Below the pieces are notes generated by a model. The model searched no databases. It saw nothing but the letters and a program-made list of their open reading frames with translations, and was not told the DNA's origin. This document shows, piece after piece, positions 46,011 through 56,407 of a DNA stretch of 64,000 bases. Source of the DNA: Verrucomicrobiota bacterium (GTDB taxonomy: Bacteria > Verrucomicrobiota > Verrucomicrobiia > Verrucomicrobiales > Akkermansiaceae); the NCBI GenBank assembly GCA_026397725.1, contig JAPLUI010000069.1:1-64000 (forward strand), in the 5' to 3' direction. Numbering within the stretch: position 1 is the first letter of the stretch; every line of letters begins with the position of its first letter. Made by a program: the position numbers and the translations under genes.

Positions 46011-48917
46011 ATGAAACGCATACTAACAGTTGGATTGATGATATATCGATTATTCGCTGGCATTGCGCTGGCGGACGAGAATCTTCCACGGCTCTCGCCG
46101 CGGCCACAGGTGGTGGCTGGGGTGAAAGAGCCGCATGTGGATCTCGGCGGCACCTGGCGTTTCAGCCCCGCGCCGCCTGATGGATTCGAAACACGCCCAA
46201 TGCCACCGGATGGAACCGGTTGGTCCGACATCCAGGTTCCCGGCGAATGGGTCATGCAGGGCTTTACGGTTGAAGCGGACAAGGCCGCCGGCTATGTGCG
46301 TTCCTTCAAGGTTCCACAAGACTGGAAGGGTAAGCGCATCAAACTGCGCTGCGACGGTGTTTACAGTGACGGCACAGTCTGGATCAACGGCAAGAAAGCA
46401 GGCAAGCATCTCGGCGGGTTCACTCCGTTTGAGCTGGACGTCACGGAGCTTGTCAAAGATGGCGAGAACGTCATCGCGCTCCGTGTGGTGAGCGAATCCG
46501 TTGTGGACAAACTCGCCAGCGCCAGCTCCTACGCCGGCCACCCGCTCGGCGGCATCACCCGCAAAATCAAGCTCTTCGCGCTGCCCTCAACCCATCTGTC
46601 GAAATTGCATGTTGCCACAACGTTCGACCCGGCATTCCGCGGCGCCACCCTTGAGGTCAATCTGGCCGCCGCTGCGGAAGGTGGCGCGGCTCCGGCGGAT
46701 TTGCAGGCATATCTAACACTGCGCGGGCCGGATGGCCGAGGGGCCGCCCTCACGCCGGGGAGCATCGCGCTGAAGGACCTTGCGGGTTCTATCAAAATCC
46801 CGGTGGCCGGTCCCGCCAAATGGGACAGTGAACACCCGAATCTCTACACGCTCACCATCGAGTTAAAGGCGGACGGAAAGCTGCTGGAGACCGTAACCCA
46901 GCGGGTCGGCTTCCGCCAGGTCGAAGTGCGCGGCAACCAGATGTTCGTCAACGGCGTGCCAGTCAAACTCCGCGGCATCTGCCGCCATGAGGCCGATCCC
47001 CTGCGCGGACGCTCGCTGGCCCCGGGCACCTGGCGCAAGGACGCGGAACTCTTCCGCACGGCCAACTGCAATTACATCCGCACGTCCCACTATCCACCGG
47101 CCGAGGAGTTTCTTGAGGCCTGCGACGAGCTGGGGCTCTTCGTCGAGTGCGAGGCGCCTTTCTGCTGGGCGAGTCAGACCAAACTCACGCCTGCGGAGGT
47201 GCCTGACCTAATCACGCGCCAGCACCTTGAGATGCTGGAAGCCTATCGCAACCACCCCTCGATCACCCAGTGGTCGTTGGCCAACGAGAGCGGAGCCTTT
47301 GGGGAGTATTTCCTGCCTGCGGCCAAGGCGTTGAGGCAATTGGACCCCACAAGACTGTTAGTTTTCAGTGACATGACCGGGGGCGGCGGCGAGTTCCTTG
47401 ACATCAGCAACAACCACTATCCGGGATATTGCGACGCGAAGTATCCCGGCCTGGAAGGCCCGGCCAGATACGCCAACTACGCGCAGCCGATGATCTTCGA
47501 TGAGTATTGCCATCTCAATTCCTACAACCGCCTCGAACTGGCTACCGACCCCGGCCTGCGCGATATCTGGGGCCTCGGGCTGGCCGGCATGTGGCAGAAT
47601 ATCGTCAAAGCCCAAGGGTGCCTCGGCGGCGCCATCTGGAGCGGCGTGGATGACACGTTCTTTATGCCTAACGGAAAAATTGTTGGCTACGGCCCATGGG
47701 GGCCCATTGACGGTTGGCGGCGCCCGAAGCCGGAATACTGGAACATGAAGAAAGCCTACTCGCCGCTGGCCGTGAAGGAAACCTCCCTGCCGGCCAACCA
47801 ACCCGTGCGCCTCACCATCGAAAACCATCAAACCTTCACCGACTTGCAGGAACTGCGGTTCGAGTGGAAATGCGGCAAACGCTCCGGTACCGCGCGATCC
47901 TCCTCCGTGCCGCCCGGCCAAACCGGCACGCTTGACATTCCCGTCTCGGATGCCGGCAAGATGTTGGAAGTGAGCGCAGTCAGCCCCGGCGGCCTCAACA
48001 TCGACCTCTGGCACATCGCGCTTGGTCCCGACCCGCGCACCGCGCCACCCGTGCCCGCTGCCAAGCCCGGCCCGGTCACACTGGAAAAGCCGGCCGGAAA
48101 AATCATCGTCCGCAGCGCCGGCTTCACCGTCGCCTTCGACGCTGCCACCGGCATGGCTACCGCCCCGTTTACCGGTCCGGATTTGTTATTTCTGCCAAGG
48201 ACTGGTGACAGTCCCGGCGGCGGGATGGAAGCGGAGTCCCAGCTCTTTACTAACACCTGCGGCAATTGGAAGGCGGCGGCGGTCACCGCCGAAACCACCG
48301 CCGACCAGGGCGTGACGGTTCGTGTCGAAGGCGCATACGCGGAAGCTCAAGGTGCCTACACCTTCCGTTTCGTCAAAGATGGCTCGCTGACCCTCGATTA
48401 CGATTTCGCCGTCACGGAAAAGGGCCAGTGCGATCCCCGCCAAATCGGGGTGGTCTTCCGCCTGCCGCGCGAATGCGACACGCTCACCTGGCGCCGTAAC
48501 GCCAAGTGGAGTGCCTATCCCGACGACCACATCGGCCGGGCGCAGGGCACCGCCACGGCATTTGTCAAAGGCGTGCCAATCTCCCTGCTGGCCGGCCCGC
48601 GCGTCCTGCCCACCTGGAGTTGGAGCGCCGATGCCACTCCCAATGGCTCTAACGATTTCCGCTCGACCAAGATGAATGTTTACGAAGCCGCGCTGCTCTC
48701 GCCCTCCGGCCATGGCCTGCGCCTGCTCGCCGACGGCTCACCCCATGTCCGCTGCTGGGTGCTTGAAAGTTCGGCGAACCTGCTCGTCGCGGACTACACC
48801 AACCACGGGGCTCCGCAGTTCTTCACCGAACACGTCATCCCGGCCCGCCCGCTCAAAGCCGGCAGCGCGGTCAAGGGCACACTGCGCATGGAAATCCGCA
48901 TGGATTTGAAAAAGTAA
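46011..48917 (+). CDS. GH2 beta-galactosidase-type hydrolase, exported
   Basis: A 968-residue GH2 enzyme. A signal peptide (LTVGLMIYRLFAGIALA) is followed by a sugar-binding jelly roll (HVDLGGTWRFSPAP), an Ig-like domain and a TIM barrel with HEADPLRGRSL, NYIRTSHYPP, the acid/base in QWSLANESG (about residue 427) and the nucleophile in MIFDEYCH (about residue 498). C-terminal beta domains complete it. All catalytic features are present, in contrast to the GH2 gene just upstream. It probably removes beta-linked galactose or a related sugar in the periplasm or outside the cell. Confidence 0.88.
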   Translation: MKRILTVGLMIYRLFAGIALADENLPRLSPRPQVVAGVKEPHVDLGGTWRFSPAPPDGFETRPMPPDGTGWSDIQVPGEWVMQGFTVEADKAAGYVRSFKVPQDWKGKRIKLRCDGVYSDGTVWINGKKAGKHLGGFTPFELDVTELVKDGENVIALRVVSESVVDKLASASSYAGHPLGGITRKIKLFALPSTHLSKLHVATTFDPAFRGATLEVNLAAAAEGGAAPADLQAYLTLRGPDGRGAALTPGSIALKDLAGSIKIPVAGPAKWDSEHPNLYTLTIELKADGKLLETVTQRVGFRQVEVRGNQMFVNGVPVKLRGICRHEADPLRGRSLAPGTWRKDAELFRTANCNYIRTSHYPPAEEFLEACDELGLFVECEAPFCWASQTKLTPAEVPDLITRQHLEMLEAYRNHPSITQWSLANESGAFGEYFLPAAKALRQLDPTRLLVFSDMTGGGGEFLDISNNHYPGYCDAKYPGLEGPARYANYAQPMIFDEYCHLNSYNRLELATDPGLRDIWGLGLAGMWQNIVKAQGCLGGAIWSGVDDTFFMPNGKIVGYGPWGPIDGWRRPKPEYWNMKKAYSPLAVKETSLPANQPVRLTIENHQTFTDLQELRFEWKCGKRSGTARSSSVPPGQTGTLDIPVSDAGKMLEVSAVSPGGLNIDLWHIALGPDPRTAPPVPAAKPGPVTLEKPAGKIIVRSAGFTVAFDAATGMATAPFTGPDLLFLPRTGDSPGGGMEAESQLFTNTCGNWKAAAVTAETTADQGVTVRVEGAYAEAQGAYTFRFVKDGSLTLDYDFAVTEKGQCDPRQIGVVFRLPRECDTLTWRRNAKWSAYPDDHIGRAQGTATAFVKGVPISLLAGPRVLPTWSWSADATPNGSNDFRSTKMNVYEAALLSPSGHGLRLLADGSPHVRCWVLESSANLLVADYTNHGAPQFFTEHVIPARPLKAGSAVKGTLRMEIRMDLKK

Positions 48918-48972
48918 CAAAGGAAAAAGAGTATCAATGAAGCAGAATGGTCAAACGGAGGAACAAAAACAA

Positions 48973-51900
48973 ATGAAACGAATACTGACAGTTGGATCGA
49001 TGATGTCGCCATGGATGATGCATCAGGCGCGCTTAGGCATTGTTGCGGGGACTATCCTGGTGCTTCTTTCGCGTGGTGGGTTTGCCGCCGTTCCAGAGGT
49101 TGTGGCAAAAACAGCAGCGTTTTGGCTCGATGCGGGTAGTGCAACATCCATGGTGATGGAAAATGACAAAGTGACGGAATGGCGTGATGCACGATTTGAT
49201 GGACAAACCTTCGCGAAGAAGGCGACGATTCATGGCCAGGCCCAGTTGATGAAAGACAAGCTCCTGGGAAACAAGCCGTATGTCTGGATGAGCGCTGGAC
49301 AATTTTTCTCCTTTGCTGACGAGACGAAGATTCGCGCAGTCTTTTGGGTGATTCGTGCAGACGCCCCTAATGCCTTTTTGCTCGGTCGGATTGGTGGCGA
49401 GAATGGGTATTATGATTTTCATCGAAATGTTGATAGCGGCAACGGGGAGCTTTGGGATCGTACATACGCCGCGAATGGATTACGGAATGGGGCTACATAT
49501 TTCAATGGAGCCCGGATTGACGGAACCGAACATGAGCTGGACAATAACTTCAACCTGATCTCCGTCGTCGCCTCTGAACCGCTTGCCGCAAATACGTTGG
49601 CGGCTGACCGCAGTGCCGCGCGAGCAGGCAACATTCGGGTGGCTGAGCTTATTCTGTTTGACGCCGTTCCAACAGATGAGCAACGCATCCAAGTCGAAAA
49701 ATACCTGGCCTCGAAATGGGGGCTCGCTGATTACGGGAAGGTGGTCACCAAAATGTCATCGATATCACCGCTTTCAACATGGCTTGAGCCTGCTGCGACT
49801 GGCAAGAACTACCCAGTGGGTGAAGCGTCGCGGCAATGGGGTGTTTTACAACATGATTTGAGGAAAACGGATCGTTTCAAGCAGTTTGCGTCTGAGACCT
49901 ATTGCGCGGACGCATTAGTGACACTGGAAGACAAGGACCCGCTGACCATTTTGCTGCGTCGGACACAAGCCTTGTTGAACGATATTCAAGCGATGCGGAA
50001 TGCCCCATCGCTCGAGTCGGAAACAAAAGCATTGGCTGATCTTGTTGCGCGGGCAAAAGCAGCCGCTGAAACCGAACGCCGTCCATTGTTTGATGAGGCA
50101 CTACTCTTGCGTCGCAAAATTGCGTTTTCAAATCCGCTGCTCAATTTCAAGGAATTGCTTTTCATCAAGCGCGATTTATCCAATGTCATGCAGCATTGTT
50201 GTGATCAGTACTATGGTCAACAGCAAAGGACCGGGGGCGGATTGTTCGTCCTTTCGGATCCGTTTGGCGAGTCGCCCGCGATTCGCGATGTGCTGGCAGG
50301 CTCTGGACTTGAAATTGGAACACGTCAGGAGATGGGAAAGGATGGGGGTTCCATTCTTTCACCGGCACTATCGTATGACGGGAAGATGATTGCCTTTGCC
50401 TATGTGGAGGGCAAAGGAAGCCGTGCCCACATTTCGCATGTCGATCACGCGAATAACGGGCATTGGGACAAGGGCTTTTGCTATCATCTGTTCACGGTTG
50501 GTTCCGATGGCTCAAACCTGAAGCAGATTACAGATGGAACATTCAATGATTTCTCCCCGTGTTTTACCCCTGCAGGACGCATTGCGTTTATTTCTGAACG
50601 TCGTGGCGGCTATTTGCGTTGCGGCCGCCAATGCCCTAGCTTTACGATGTTTGATATGGCTGTCGATGGGACGGACATGCGTTGCCTCAGCTTTCATGAA
50701 ACGAATGAATGGTCTCCTGCGATCACGCATGATGGCATGTTGCTGTGGACGCGTTGGGATTATGTTGACCGCCATGGGTGTACCGCTCATCATCCGTGGA
50801 TTACAACCCCCGACGGGCGTAATCCGCGTCCCATTCACGGCAACTATTCCCTCCGCTATAAGCGAGCGGATATGGAGATGGACACGCGTGCAATTCCTAA
50901 TTCGCAGTGTTTTGTCACGACAGGCGCGCCGCATCATGGACAAGCTTTTGGATCCTTAATGGTCATTGATCCGCGCGTGGCTGATGATGATGCCATGGCA
51001 CCGGTAAAGCGGTTAACCCCTGATGCCGGATTTCCTGAAACACAGGGCGGTTCGCAGAGCTATGGAACCGCATGGCCGTTGAGCGACACCTATTATATCG
51101 CGGCTTATGAGCCGGCCGAAGCTCGCGTTGGAGGCAAGCAACTGACCTTTGGACTCTATTTGGTCGACAAATTTGGCAACAAGGAACTCATTTATCGCGA
51201 CCCGCAAATTGCCTGCGTGAATCCGATGCCCTTCCGTGCGGAGAAGCGTCCGCCGATTGTTCCGGAGCAACGTATTGCCGCTGTTCCTGCGGCACAGCGC
51301 AAACCCGCAGACTGGCAGGCTGAAGCGCGTGGGCAAGGGACCATAACCATTGCAGATGTGTATAAGAGTTACTTGCCGTGGCCCGAAGATGCCAAGAAGA
51401 TTTCCGCTCTTCGGATCTGGCAGATCTATCCGGCATCAGTGGCTACTGCAGAACTGGCACATCAAACAGGTATCCAGATCAAGGAAGGATTTGATTCTGT
51501 CAATCTTGTACGCACGGTTGTCGGGACAGTTCCAGTCGAATCCGATGGAAGTGCCTATTTCAAGGTGCCTACAGGCTATGAGATTTTCTTCCAGGCGCTC
51601 GATGAACAGGGCGCCGCGATTCAATCGATGCGTTCGTCAACAGCGTTGGTGCCCGGAGAGCAGCTCTCCTGTCTGGGCTGTCATGAACCAAAGGGCATCG
51701 CACCTGAGCGTCTCCCCGTTGCGACACCCCTTGCAATGAAACGCACGCCTTCACTGCCCAAACCCGGGCCGGAAGGATCGCTCCCGTTCAGTTATCCGAA
51801 GCTTGTCCAGCCTGTGCTGGATAAGAATTGTGTCAGTTGTCATGCGGACAAGATCAAGCAAGCCAAGCCGGGAGGGAAGGTGCCACCACGGTTGGATAGT

Positions 51901-52209
51901 GAGGTGAATGGAAAATATTTCACATCCTATATGAATCTTGCCGAACCCTACGGCTTTGTCTCGTATGGTGCTGGACAGGATTTCAATTCGCCCATGTTCT
52001 ATCGGACGTTCCCGGGGAAATTCGGCGCGCGTGCATCCAAACTCTATAAGATGCTGAAGCAGGGGCACCACGACGTGAAGCTTAGCGCCGAGGAGATGGA
52101 ACGTATCATCATTTGGCTGGATTCGGTCTGCCAGTTCTATGGCGTGTATGAAAAAGAGGGCGGCGAGAAGCAACTGCGTGGCGAGTTTGCTGAACCCACG
52201 CTGAAGTGA
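48973..52209 (+). CDS. Exported haem-c beta-propeller protein, hydrazine-synthase-alpha-like, intact
   Basis: 1078 residues from ATG 48973, which has GGAGG 11 bases upstream; ATG 48937 is an in-frame but weaker start. After the signal peptide comes a LamG/concanavalin-like domain (KTAAFWLDAGSATSMVMEND, about residues 35-230), a helical linker, then a WD40-like propeller (ALSYDGKMIAFAY, RGGYLRCGRQCP, FHETNEWSP, TRWDYVDRHG). The C-terminal half has two haem-c motifs, SCLGCH and NCVSCH. The pattern resembles the middle and C-terminal parts of the hydrazine synthase alpha subunit family, widespread in PVC genomes that do not make hydrazine. The function here is unknown; proximity to hydrolases suggests redox chemistry on a sugar or aglycone. 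Confidence 0.75.
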   Translation: MKRILTVGSMMSPWMMHQARLGIVAGTILVLLSRGGFAAVPEVVAKTAAFWLDAGSATSMVMENDKVTEWRDARFDGQTFAKKATIHGQAQLMKDKLLGNKPYVWMSAGQFFSFADETKIRAVFWVIRADAPNAFLLGRIGGENGYYDFHRNVDSGNGELWDRTYAANGLRNGATYFNGARIDGTEHELDNNFNLISVVASEPLAANTLAADRSAARAGNIRVAELILFDAVPTDEQRIQVEKYLASKWGLADYGKVVTKMSSISPLSTWLEPAATGKNYPVGEASRQWGVLQHDLRKTDRFKQFASETYCADALVTLEDKDPLTILLRRTQALLNDIQAMRNAPSLESETKALADLVARAKAAAETERRPLFDEALLLRRKIAFSNPLLNFKELLFIKRDLSNVMQHCCDQYYGQQQRTGGGLFVLSDPFGESPAIRDVLAGSGLEIGTRQEMGKDGGSILSPALSYDGKMIAFAYVEGKGSRAHISHVDHANNGHWDKGFCYHLFTVGSDGSNLKQITDGTFNDFSPCFTPAGRIAFISERRGGYLRCGRQCPSFTMFDMAVDGTDMRCLSFHETNEWSPAITHDGMLLWTRWDYVDRHGCTAHHPWITTPDGRNPRPIHGNYSLRYKRADMEMDTRAIPNSQCFVTTGAPHHGQAFGSLMVIDPRVADDDAMAPVKRLTPDAGFPETQGGSQSYGTAWPLSDTYYIAAYEPAEARVGGKQLTFGLYLVDKFGNKELIYRDPQIACVNPMPFRAEKRPPIVPEQRIAAVPAAQRKPADWQAEARGQGTITIADVYKSYLPWPEDAKKISALRIWQIYPASVATAELAHQTGIQIKEGFDSVNLVRTVVGTVPVESDGSAYFKVPTGYEIFFQALDEQGAAIQSMRSSTALVPGEQLSCLGCHEPKGIAPERLPVATPLAMKRTPSLPKPGPEGSLPFSYPKLVQPVLDKNCVSCHADKIKQAKPGGKVPPRLDSEVNGKYFTSYMNLAEPYGFVSYGAGQDFNSPMFYRTFPGKFGARASKLYKMLKQGHHDVKLSAEEMERIIIWLDSVCQFYGVYEKEGGEKQLRGEFAEPTLK

Positions 52210-52219
52210 TGATTGTCAA

Positions 52220-53011
52220 ATGGAGATTAACAGTGAGGAAGACTACCCGCTCTTCAACATGTATGTCCGCGATTTCATGCCGTTCTTCAAATTCCGCACG
52301 AACAAGTATCTCGGTCATGGCGGCGCCCACAATCCGGAGTGCATCTATTTCTGGGGCGATGTGTTTGCCGAAACCTATGGCAACGAACCGTTCGCGACTC
52401 GTGCCGACAAACTCCAGGCCAGCCAGTGGCACAAGTACGAATGGGTCTCGGGCCCGGAACTGATCGTGTTATTGTTGGACCGCTACGCCTACACCGAGGA
52501 TGAAAAATTCCTGCGTGAAACGGTCCTGCCTGCCGCGCGTGAATCGCTCGGGTTCTTTGACCAGCACTACAAAGCCGGGGGCGACGGCAAACTCGACATG
52601 CAACCGTCACAGGCGCTGGAGACATGGGTGGGGTGCGTCAATCCCATGCCGGAACTCGCAGGCCTGCACGCGACGACCGAGCGCCTGCTGGCCCTGCCGG
52701 GAAACCTAACGAGTTCCGCGGACCGCGCGTTCTGGAAGCAGTTGCAGGCCAAGCTGCCGCCCTTGCCGACCATTAAGACGCCTGACGGCAAGGTCATGCT
52801 CGCCCCCGCCCAGGTTTACAAACAGAAGCAAAACAGCGAGGTTCCGGAACTCCATGCGGTGTTTCCTTTCCGCCAGATCGCCATCGGCAGACCGAATCTG
52901 GAGTGGGGGGTGGAAGCGCTCAACCGCAGAACGGAAATGGGCGCCAGTTGCTGGCACCAGGACGATATCTTCATGGCCTGGCTGGGCGAGACCGCGCAGG
53001 CCCGTGAGTAA
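52220..53011 (+). pseudogene. Fragment of a GH95/DUF5703-type (alpha/alpha)6 barrel
   Basis: 263 codons that start inside a barrel (DYPLFNMYVRDFMPFFKF, GHGGAHNPECIYFWGDVF) and end before its C-terminus (GRPNLEWGVEALNRRTEMGA, CWHQDDIFMAWLG). There is no signal peptide and the N-terminal beta domain is absent. The ATG at 52220 is probably accidental. It reads as a central and C-terminal piece of a fucosidase-like or DUF5703 gene. It begins 10 bases after the haem protein stop. Confidence 0.6.
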
Positions 53012-53023
53012 ATCATGAATGAA

Positions 53024-54442
53024 ATGAAAACAAACAATACACACGCGTTATCCATCCATAAAATCATCAGGACGTCGCTGTTGAGCATATGCCTGTTGAC
53101 TTGCTTGATGAATTCGCTCATCTCGACCGCGTATGCGGAGGTTCGGCTGCCCCGCCTCCTCAGCGACAACATGGTGCTCCAGCGCGACATGCCGATTCCG
53201 ATCTGGGGCTGGGCCAATCCCAATGAGAAGGTGACCGTCCGCCTTGGGAAGTCGTCAGCTTCCGCGACCGCGGGCACCAATGGCCAATGGTCGGTCAAGC
53301 TGCCCAAGCTGTCGGCGGGCGGGCCCTATCAACTGACGGTGGCCGGGGTGAATACCCTCACGCTCACCAATGTGCTGATAGGCGAGGTCTGGCTCTGCGC
53401 CGGCCAGTCGAACATGGAAAAGCCGATCGGCATTCATCCCGGCCAGCAACCGTGCCTCAATTATGAAAAGGAAATTGCCGCGGCCGACTATCCGGAGATC
53501 CGCCTGATGGAAGTGCCGCCCGAAAATCCACGGACTCCTGGCGATGACATCGCCGGCGCTCAATGGCTGGTCTGCACACCGCAGAACATCGTGGTCAAAC
53601 GCGGCGGCGGGCACGGGTATTCCGCATGTGCCTATTTCTTCGGCCGCGAACTTCACAAGGAGCTGAAAGTCCCAGTCGGTTTGATTGCCGCGAGCATGAG
53701 CGGCTGCCCGTGTGAGCCGTTCACCCCGCCCTCCGGAGAGCGCTGGCTTGGCATGATCAACCCGTTGGTTCCCTACGGCATCCGCGGCTCGATCTGGTAT
53801 CAGGGTGAAGCAAATCTTGGAAACGACATGCTCTATCACGACAAGATGAACACCCTCATCACCGGCTGGCGCAAGGCTTGGGCACAGGGCGATTTCCCCT
53901 TCCTGTTCGTTCAAGTGGCGCTGTGCAAATACACCGACGATGTCGAAATGGCCCCCCGCCTGTGGGAGGCCCAGACGGCGACGCTGGATGTCCCCAATAC
54001 CGGCATGGCGGTGACGCATGACATCAGCAGCTACCCCGACTGCCACGCGACTAACAAACAGGAAGTGGGCCGGCGGCTTGCCCTTTGGGCCCTCGCCAAG
54101 ACCTACGGGAAGTCTAGCATTGTGTATTCCGGGCCGATCTACAAATCCATGGAAGTCGCGCCCGGCCCAGGACCTGCCAAGATCCGGATCCAATTCGACC
54201 ACACCGGCAGCGGCCTGGCCAGCCGGGATGGCAAGCCGTTGGATCATTTCACCATTGCAGGGGAGGACCAGAAATTCGTCGAGGCCAAGGCCGTGATCGA
54301 CGGCAAGAGCGTGTTTGTCTGGAGCAACGTCGTGGCCAAGCCGGTGGCCGTTAGATTCGGCTGGCGGCAGGATGCAGACCCCAACCTCATGAACAAGGAG
54401 GGCCTGCCCGCGCCTTGTTTCCGCACCGACAAATGGAACTGA
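53024..54442 (+). CDS. Sialate O-acetylesterase-type SGNH hydrolase
   Basis: 472 residues. The signal peptide starts MKTNNTHALSIHK, a start shared with the genes at 27777 and 54455. The SASA-family esterase has DNMVLQRDMPIPIWGWA in the N-terminal beta domain, the nucleophile block AGQSNMEKP (about residues 127-131), and WYQGEAN (about 258-264). The length is normal and no lesion is visible. It removes acetyl groups from sugars, which fits with neighbouring glycosidases attacking an acetylated glycan. Confidence 0.85.
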   Translation: MKTNNTHALSIHKIIRTSLLSICLLTCLMNSLISTAYAEVRLPRLLSDNMVLQRDMPIPIWGWANPNEKVTVRLGKSSASATAGTNGQWSVKLPKLSAGGPYQLTVAGVNTLTLTNVLIGEVWLCAGQSNMEKPIGIHPGQQPCLNYEKEIAAADYPEIRLMEVPPENPRTPGDDIAGAQWLVCTPQNIVVKRGGGHGYSACAYFFGRELHKELKVPVGLIAASMSGCPCEPFTPPSGERWLGMINPLVPYGIRGSIWYQGEANLGNDMLYHDKMNTLITGWRKAWAQGDFPFLFVQVALCKYTDDVEMAPRLWEAQTATLDVPNTGMAVTHDISSYPDCHATNKQEVGRRLALWALAKTYGKSSIVYSGPIYKSMEVAPGPGPAKIRIQFDHTGSGLASRDGKPLDHFTIAGEDQKFVEAKAVIDGKSVFVWSNVVAKPVAVRFGWRQDADPNLMNKEGLPAPCFRTDKWN

Positions 54443-54454
54443 AAGGATCGAGAA

Positions 54455-54960
54455 ATGAAGACAAACAATATGAACGCATTATCTATCAAATAGAATCCTC
54501 GGGGCGGCGCTGTTGGGCTTGGGCCTGCCGGCACTGCTCTGTTCCGGCGCTGACCTTGTGGCAACCCCGTCCGCACGCCAGGTCTTGTGGTATGCACAAG
54601 CAGCAGGAGGCTGGGAGTCGGAAGCGCTGCCTATCGACAACGGCCGCCTGGGCGCGATGCTCTTCGGCGCGGCCGACAAGGAAACCGTTCAAATCAACGA
54701 GGACAGCCTCTGGTTGGGCGACGATAAAGACACGGGCATGTATCAGAATCTCGGCGAGTTCGAGGTGGCGCTGCCGCGGGCCAAACCCGTGACGAACTAC
54801 CGGCGCCGGCACGGACTGCCTCAACCAGCGTGCCAAAGGCTGGCGGACCGGCGAAGCGCCGCACGGCACAGTGACCGAGCAGCTTGACAAAGCGGCCAAG
54901 CGCCCGTACGCCGCGCTGCTGGCGGCGGTTACTACTCAGGTCCGCTACTTTCAAGATGCA
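54455..54960 (+). pseudogene. GH95 alpha-fucosidase remnant with frameshift and internal deletion
   Basis: ATG 54455 gives MKTNNMNALSIK and then TAG. One frame over, the signal peptide continues as ILGAALLGLGLPALLCSGAD, so one extra A in the AAA run is enough to explain the break. The GH95 N-terminus follows (LWYAQAAGGWESEALPIDNG, QINEDSLWLGDDKDTGMYQN). After FEVALPRAKPVTNYRR the sequence jumps, and in another frame reads CLNQRAKGWRTGEAPHGTVT, a later part of the same domain. Nothing of the catalytic barrel is present. Confidence 0.65.
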
Positions 54961-54967
54961 TCAAGAG

Positions 54968-55113
54968 GATGACAGAATCATTTTTTGACAGAATCATTGG
55001 AAGAATTCGCATATCCGACGAGGAATAGCCGTTGATGAAAGGGAAGGCAGGCGGATGGACCGCGGTTGCCCAATTCCAATCCTCAATGATTCTGTCATCC
55101 AATGATTCTGTCA
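54968..55113. repeat. Long inverted repeat with doubled arms
   Basis: The left arm (about 54968-55000) has GACAGAATCATT twice; the right arm (about 55084-55113) has its complement AATGATTCTGTC twice. About 85 bases separate the arms. This is an intergenic palindromic repeat, possibly a MITE-like relic; no open frame lies within it. Confidence 0.75.
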
Positions 55114-55160
55114 CAAAATTCTTCCGTACCTGAGTAGTTACTAAACCTTACATAATCCGC

Positions 55161-55454
55161 ATGTTCGCATGGAATGTATTTGGTAAAATGATGAGGGGTA
55201 AAATGATGAAGAACTGGAATCGGGCTTCCGCTCTCGGGAGTTCTGATCTTTTCTTTGATTTTACCCTTCAGAAATGGACTGGTTCCCGTCGAAAGAACCT
55301 CTGGCCAAACCGGTTCATGGGCGATGCGATGCTGCCGCCGGACCAGCGGCGGACCAAGACCAACGTGGGCACCTATAACTCAGAGAAGAAAGGGTTCCGG
55401 TCCGGTCTGCCAGGCCCGGTTTTGGTGATGACAGCAGAGCGTGTAGTGAAATAG
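55161..55454 (+). pseudogene. Mosaic of gene fragments
   Basis: A 97-codon frame without a recognisable domain as a whole. At 55271-55291 another frame reads EMDWFPSK, identical in sequence context to 34555 in the DUF4838-like gene. The last 35 codons (TKTNVGTYNSEKKGFRSGLP, then a tail ending AERVVK) look like the genuine C-terminus of an exported protein. I read this as two unrelated gene pieces joined in different frames. Confidence 0.35.
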
Positions 55455-55537
55455 CTTATCGCGCAGGAGGTTACGGATTGGTGCGGTGAGAGTCACCTCC
55501 CGGCCAACGGGATTTACCGGCGTGGGGGACTGAACCG

Positions 55538-56290
55538 GTGACGATCACGACGAGTTCAGGCAAGGAGCCCATTGCGAAACGACGGGTCCGAATGATGCAG
55601 GACAACGGCGAGGAGTGCGAGGTGCAACTCAACACCTACTAGGAAATCCGGCGCAGCAAGGGGATTTTGACGAGGTCCTGGAGGGCATGACCCACGGGAC
55701 TTCCAGCTCCGGTGTGGGCCAGATGACCGGGACTAGCAAGGGCACGGTCGCCATGGCGTGGAAGGCCCGCAGCAACGAGCTGCTCACGGCGTTCCGCACG
55801 CGGGATCTGACCGGCATCGACGTGCTGGCGAGGTATGTTGACGGCATCTTCCTGGGCCAGGAGCGCTGCGTGGTGGTGGCCATGGCGAGTGACACGAAGG
55901 GATCCAAACACCTGTTGGATTTCGAGGAGGGCAGCAGCGAGAACGCGGAGGTGGTGGATGGCTTGCTGGCCCGGATCGCCGCACGCGGGCTGGTGGTGGG
56001 CGGGATCGGCGGGTGCTGGTGCTGCGCGACGGCAGCGCGGCCACCGACAAAGCGGTGAGCCATTTCTGGCCCGACGTGGTGCAGCAGGAATGCCCGACGG
56101 TTGATCGAAGCTTCACCTCGTCGTCGGCGACGCGGGCGACGGCATCGCCAACGACCACGCCGACTGGGTCAACGTCGTTTTCCGGAAAGAGAGATCTCGC
56201 CGCTCAAGCACGGGCACGACTCCGCTCTCCGAGCCAAGGAAGCAATTCCAAACAGGATGGGAACGGCCTTTTTGCGCCCTACTAACTTGC
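55538..56290 (+). pseudogene. Decayed IS256 (mutator)-type transposase
   Basis: Transposase sequence is spread over several frames. RVRMMQDNGEECEVQLNTY stops at a TAG near 55638. After a shift near 55665 comes MTHGTSSSGVGQMTGTSKGT and RYVDGIFLGQERCVVVAMAS, with the first catalytic Asp in YVDGI. After another shift near 56015 comes VLRDGSAATDKAVSHFWPDV, and later ANDHADWVNVVFRKE. The element is dead; no terminal inverted repeats were identified. Confidence 0.65.
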
Positions 56291-56407
56291 TCCCAATGAT
56301 TGATGCGGCCGTCACCATTAATCGGTAAGGACGGTGGCGAAAGTCACGTAGCGACAGGACCCGTTACCATGCGAGACACCCACCAGCCAAACAACCGAAC
56401 CCACTCA

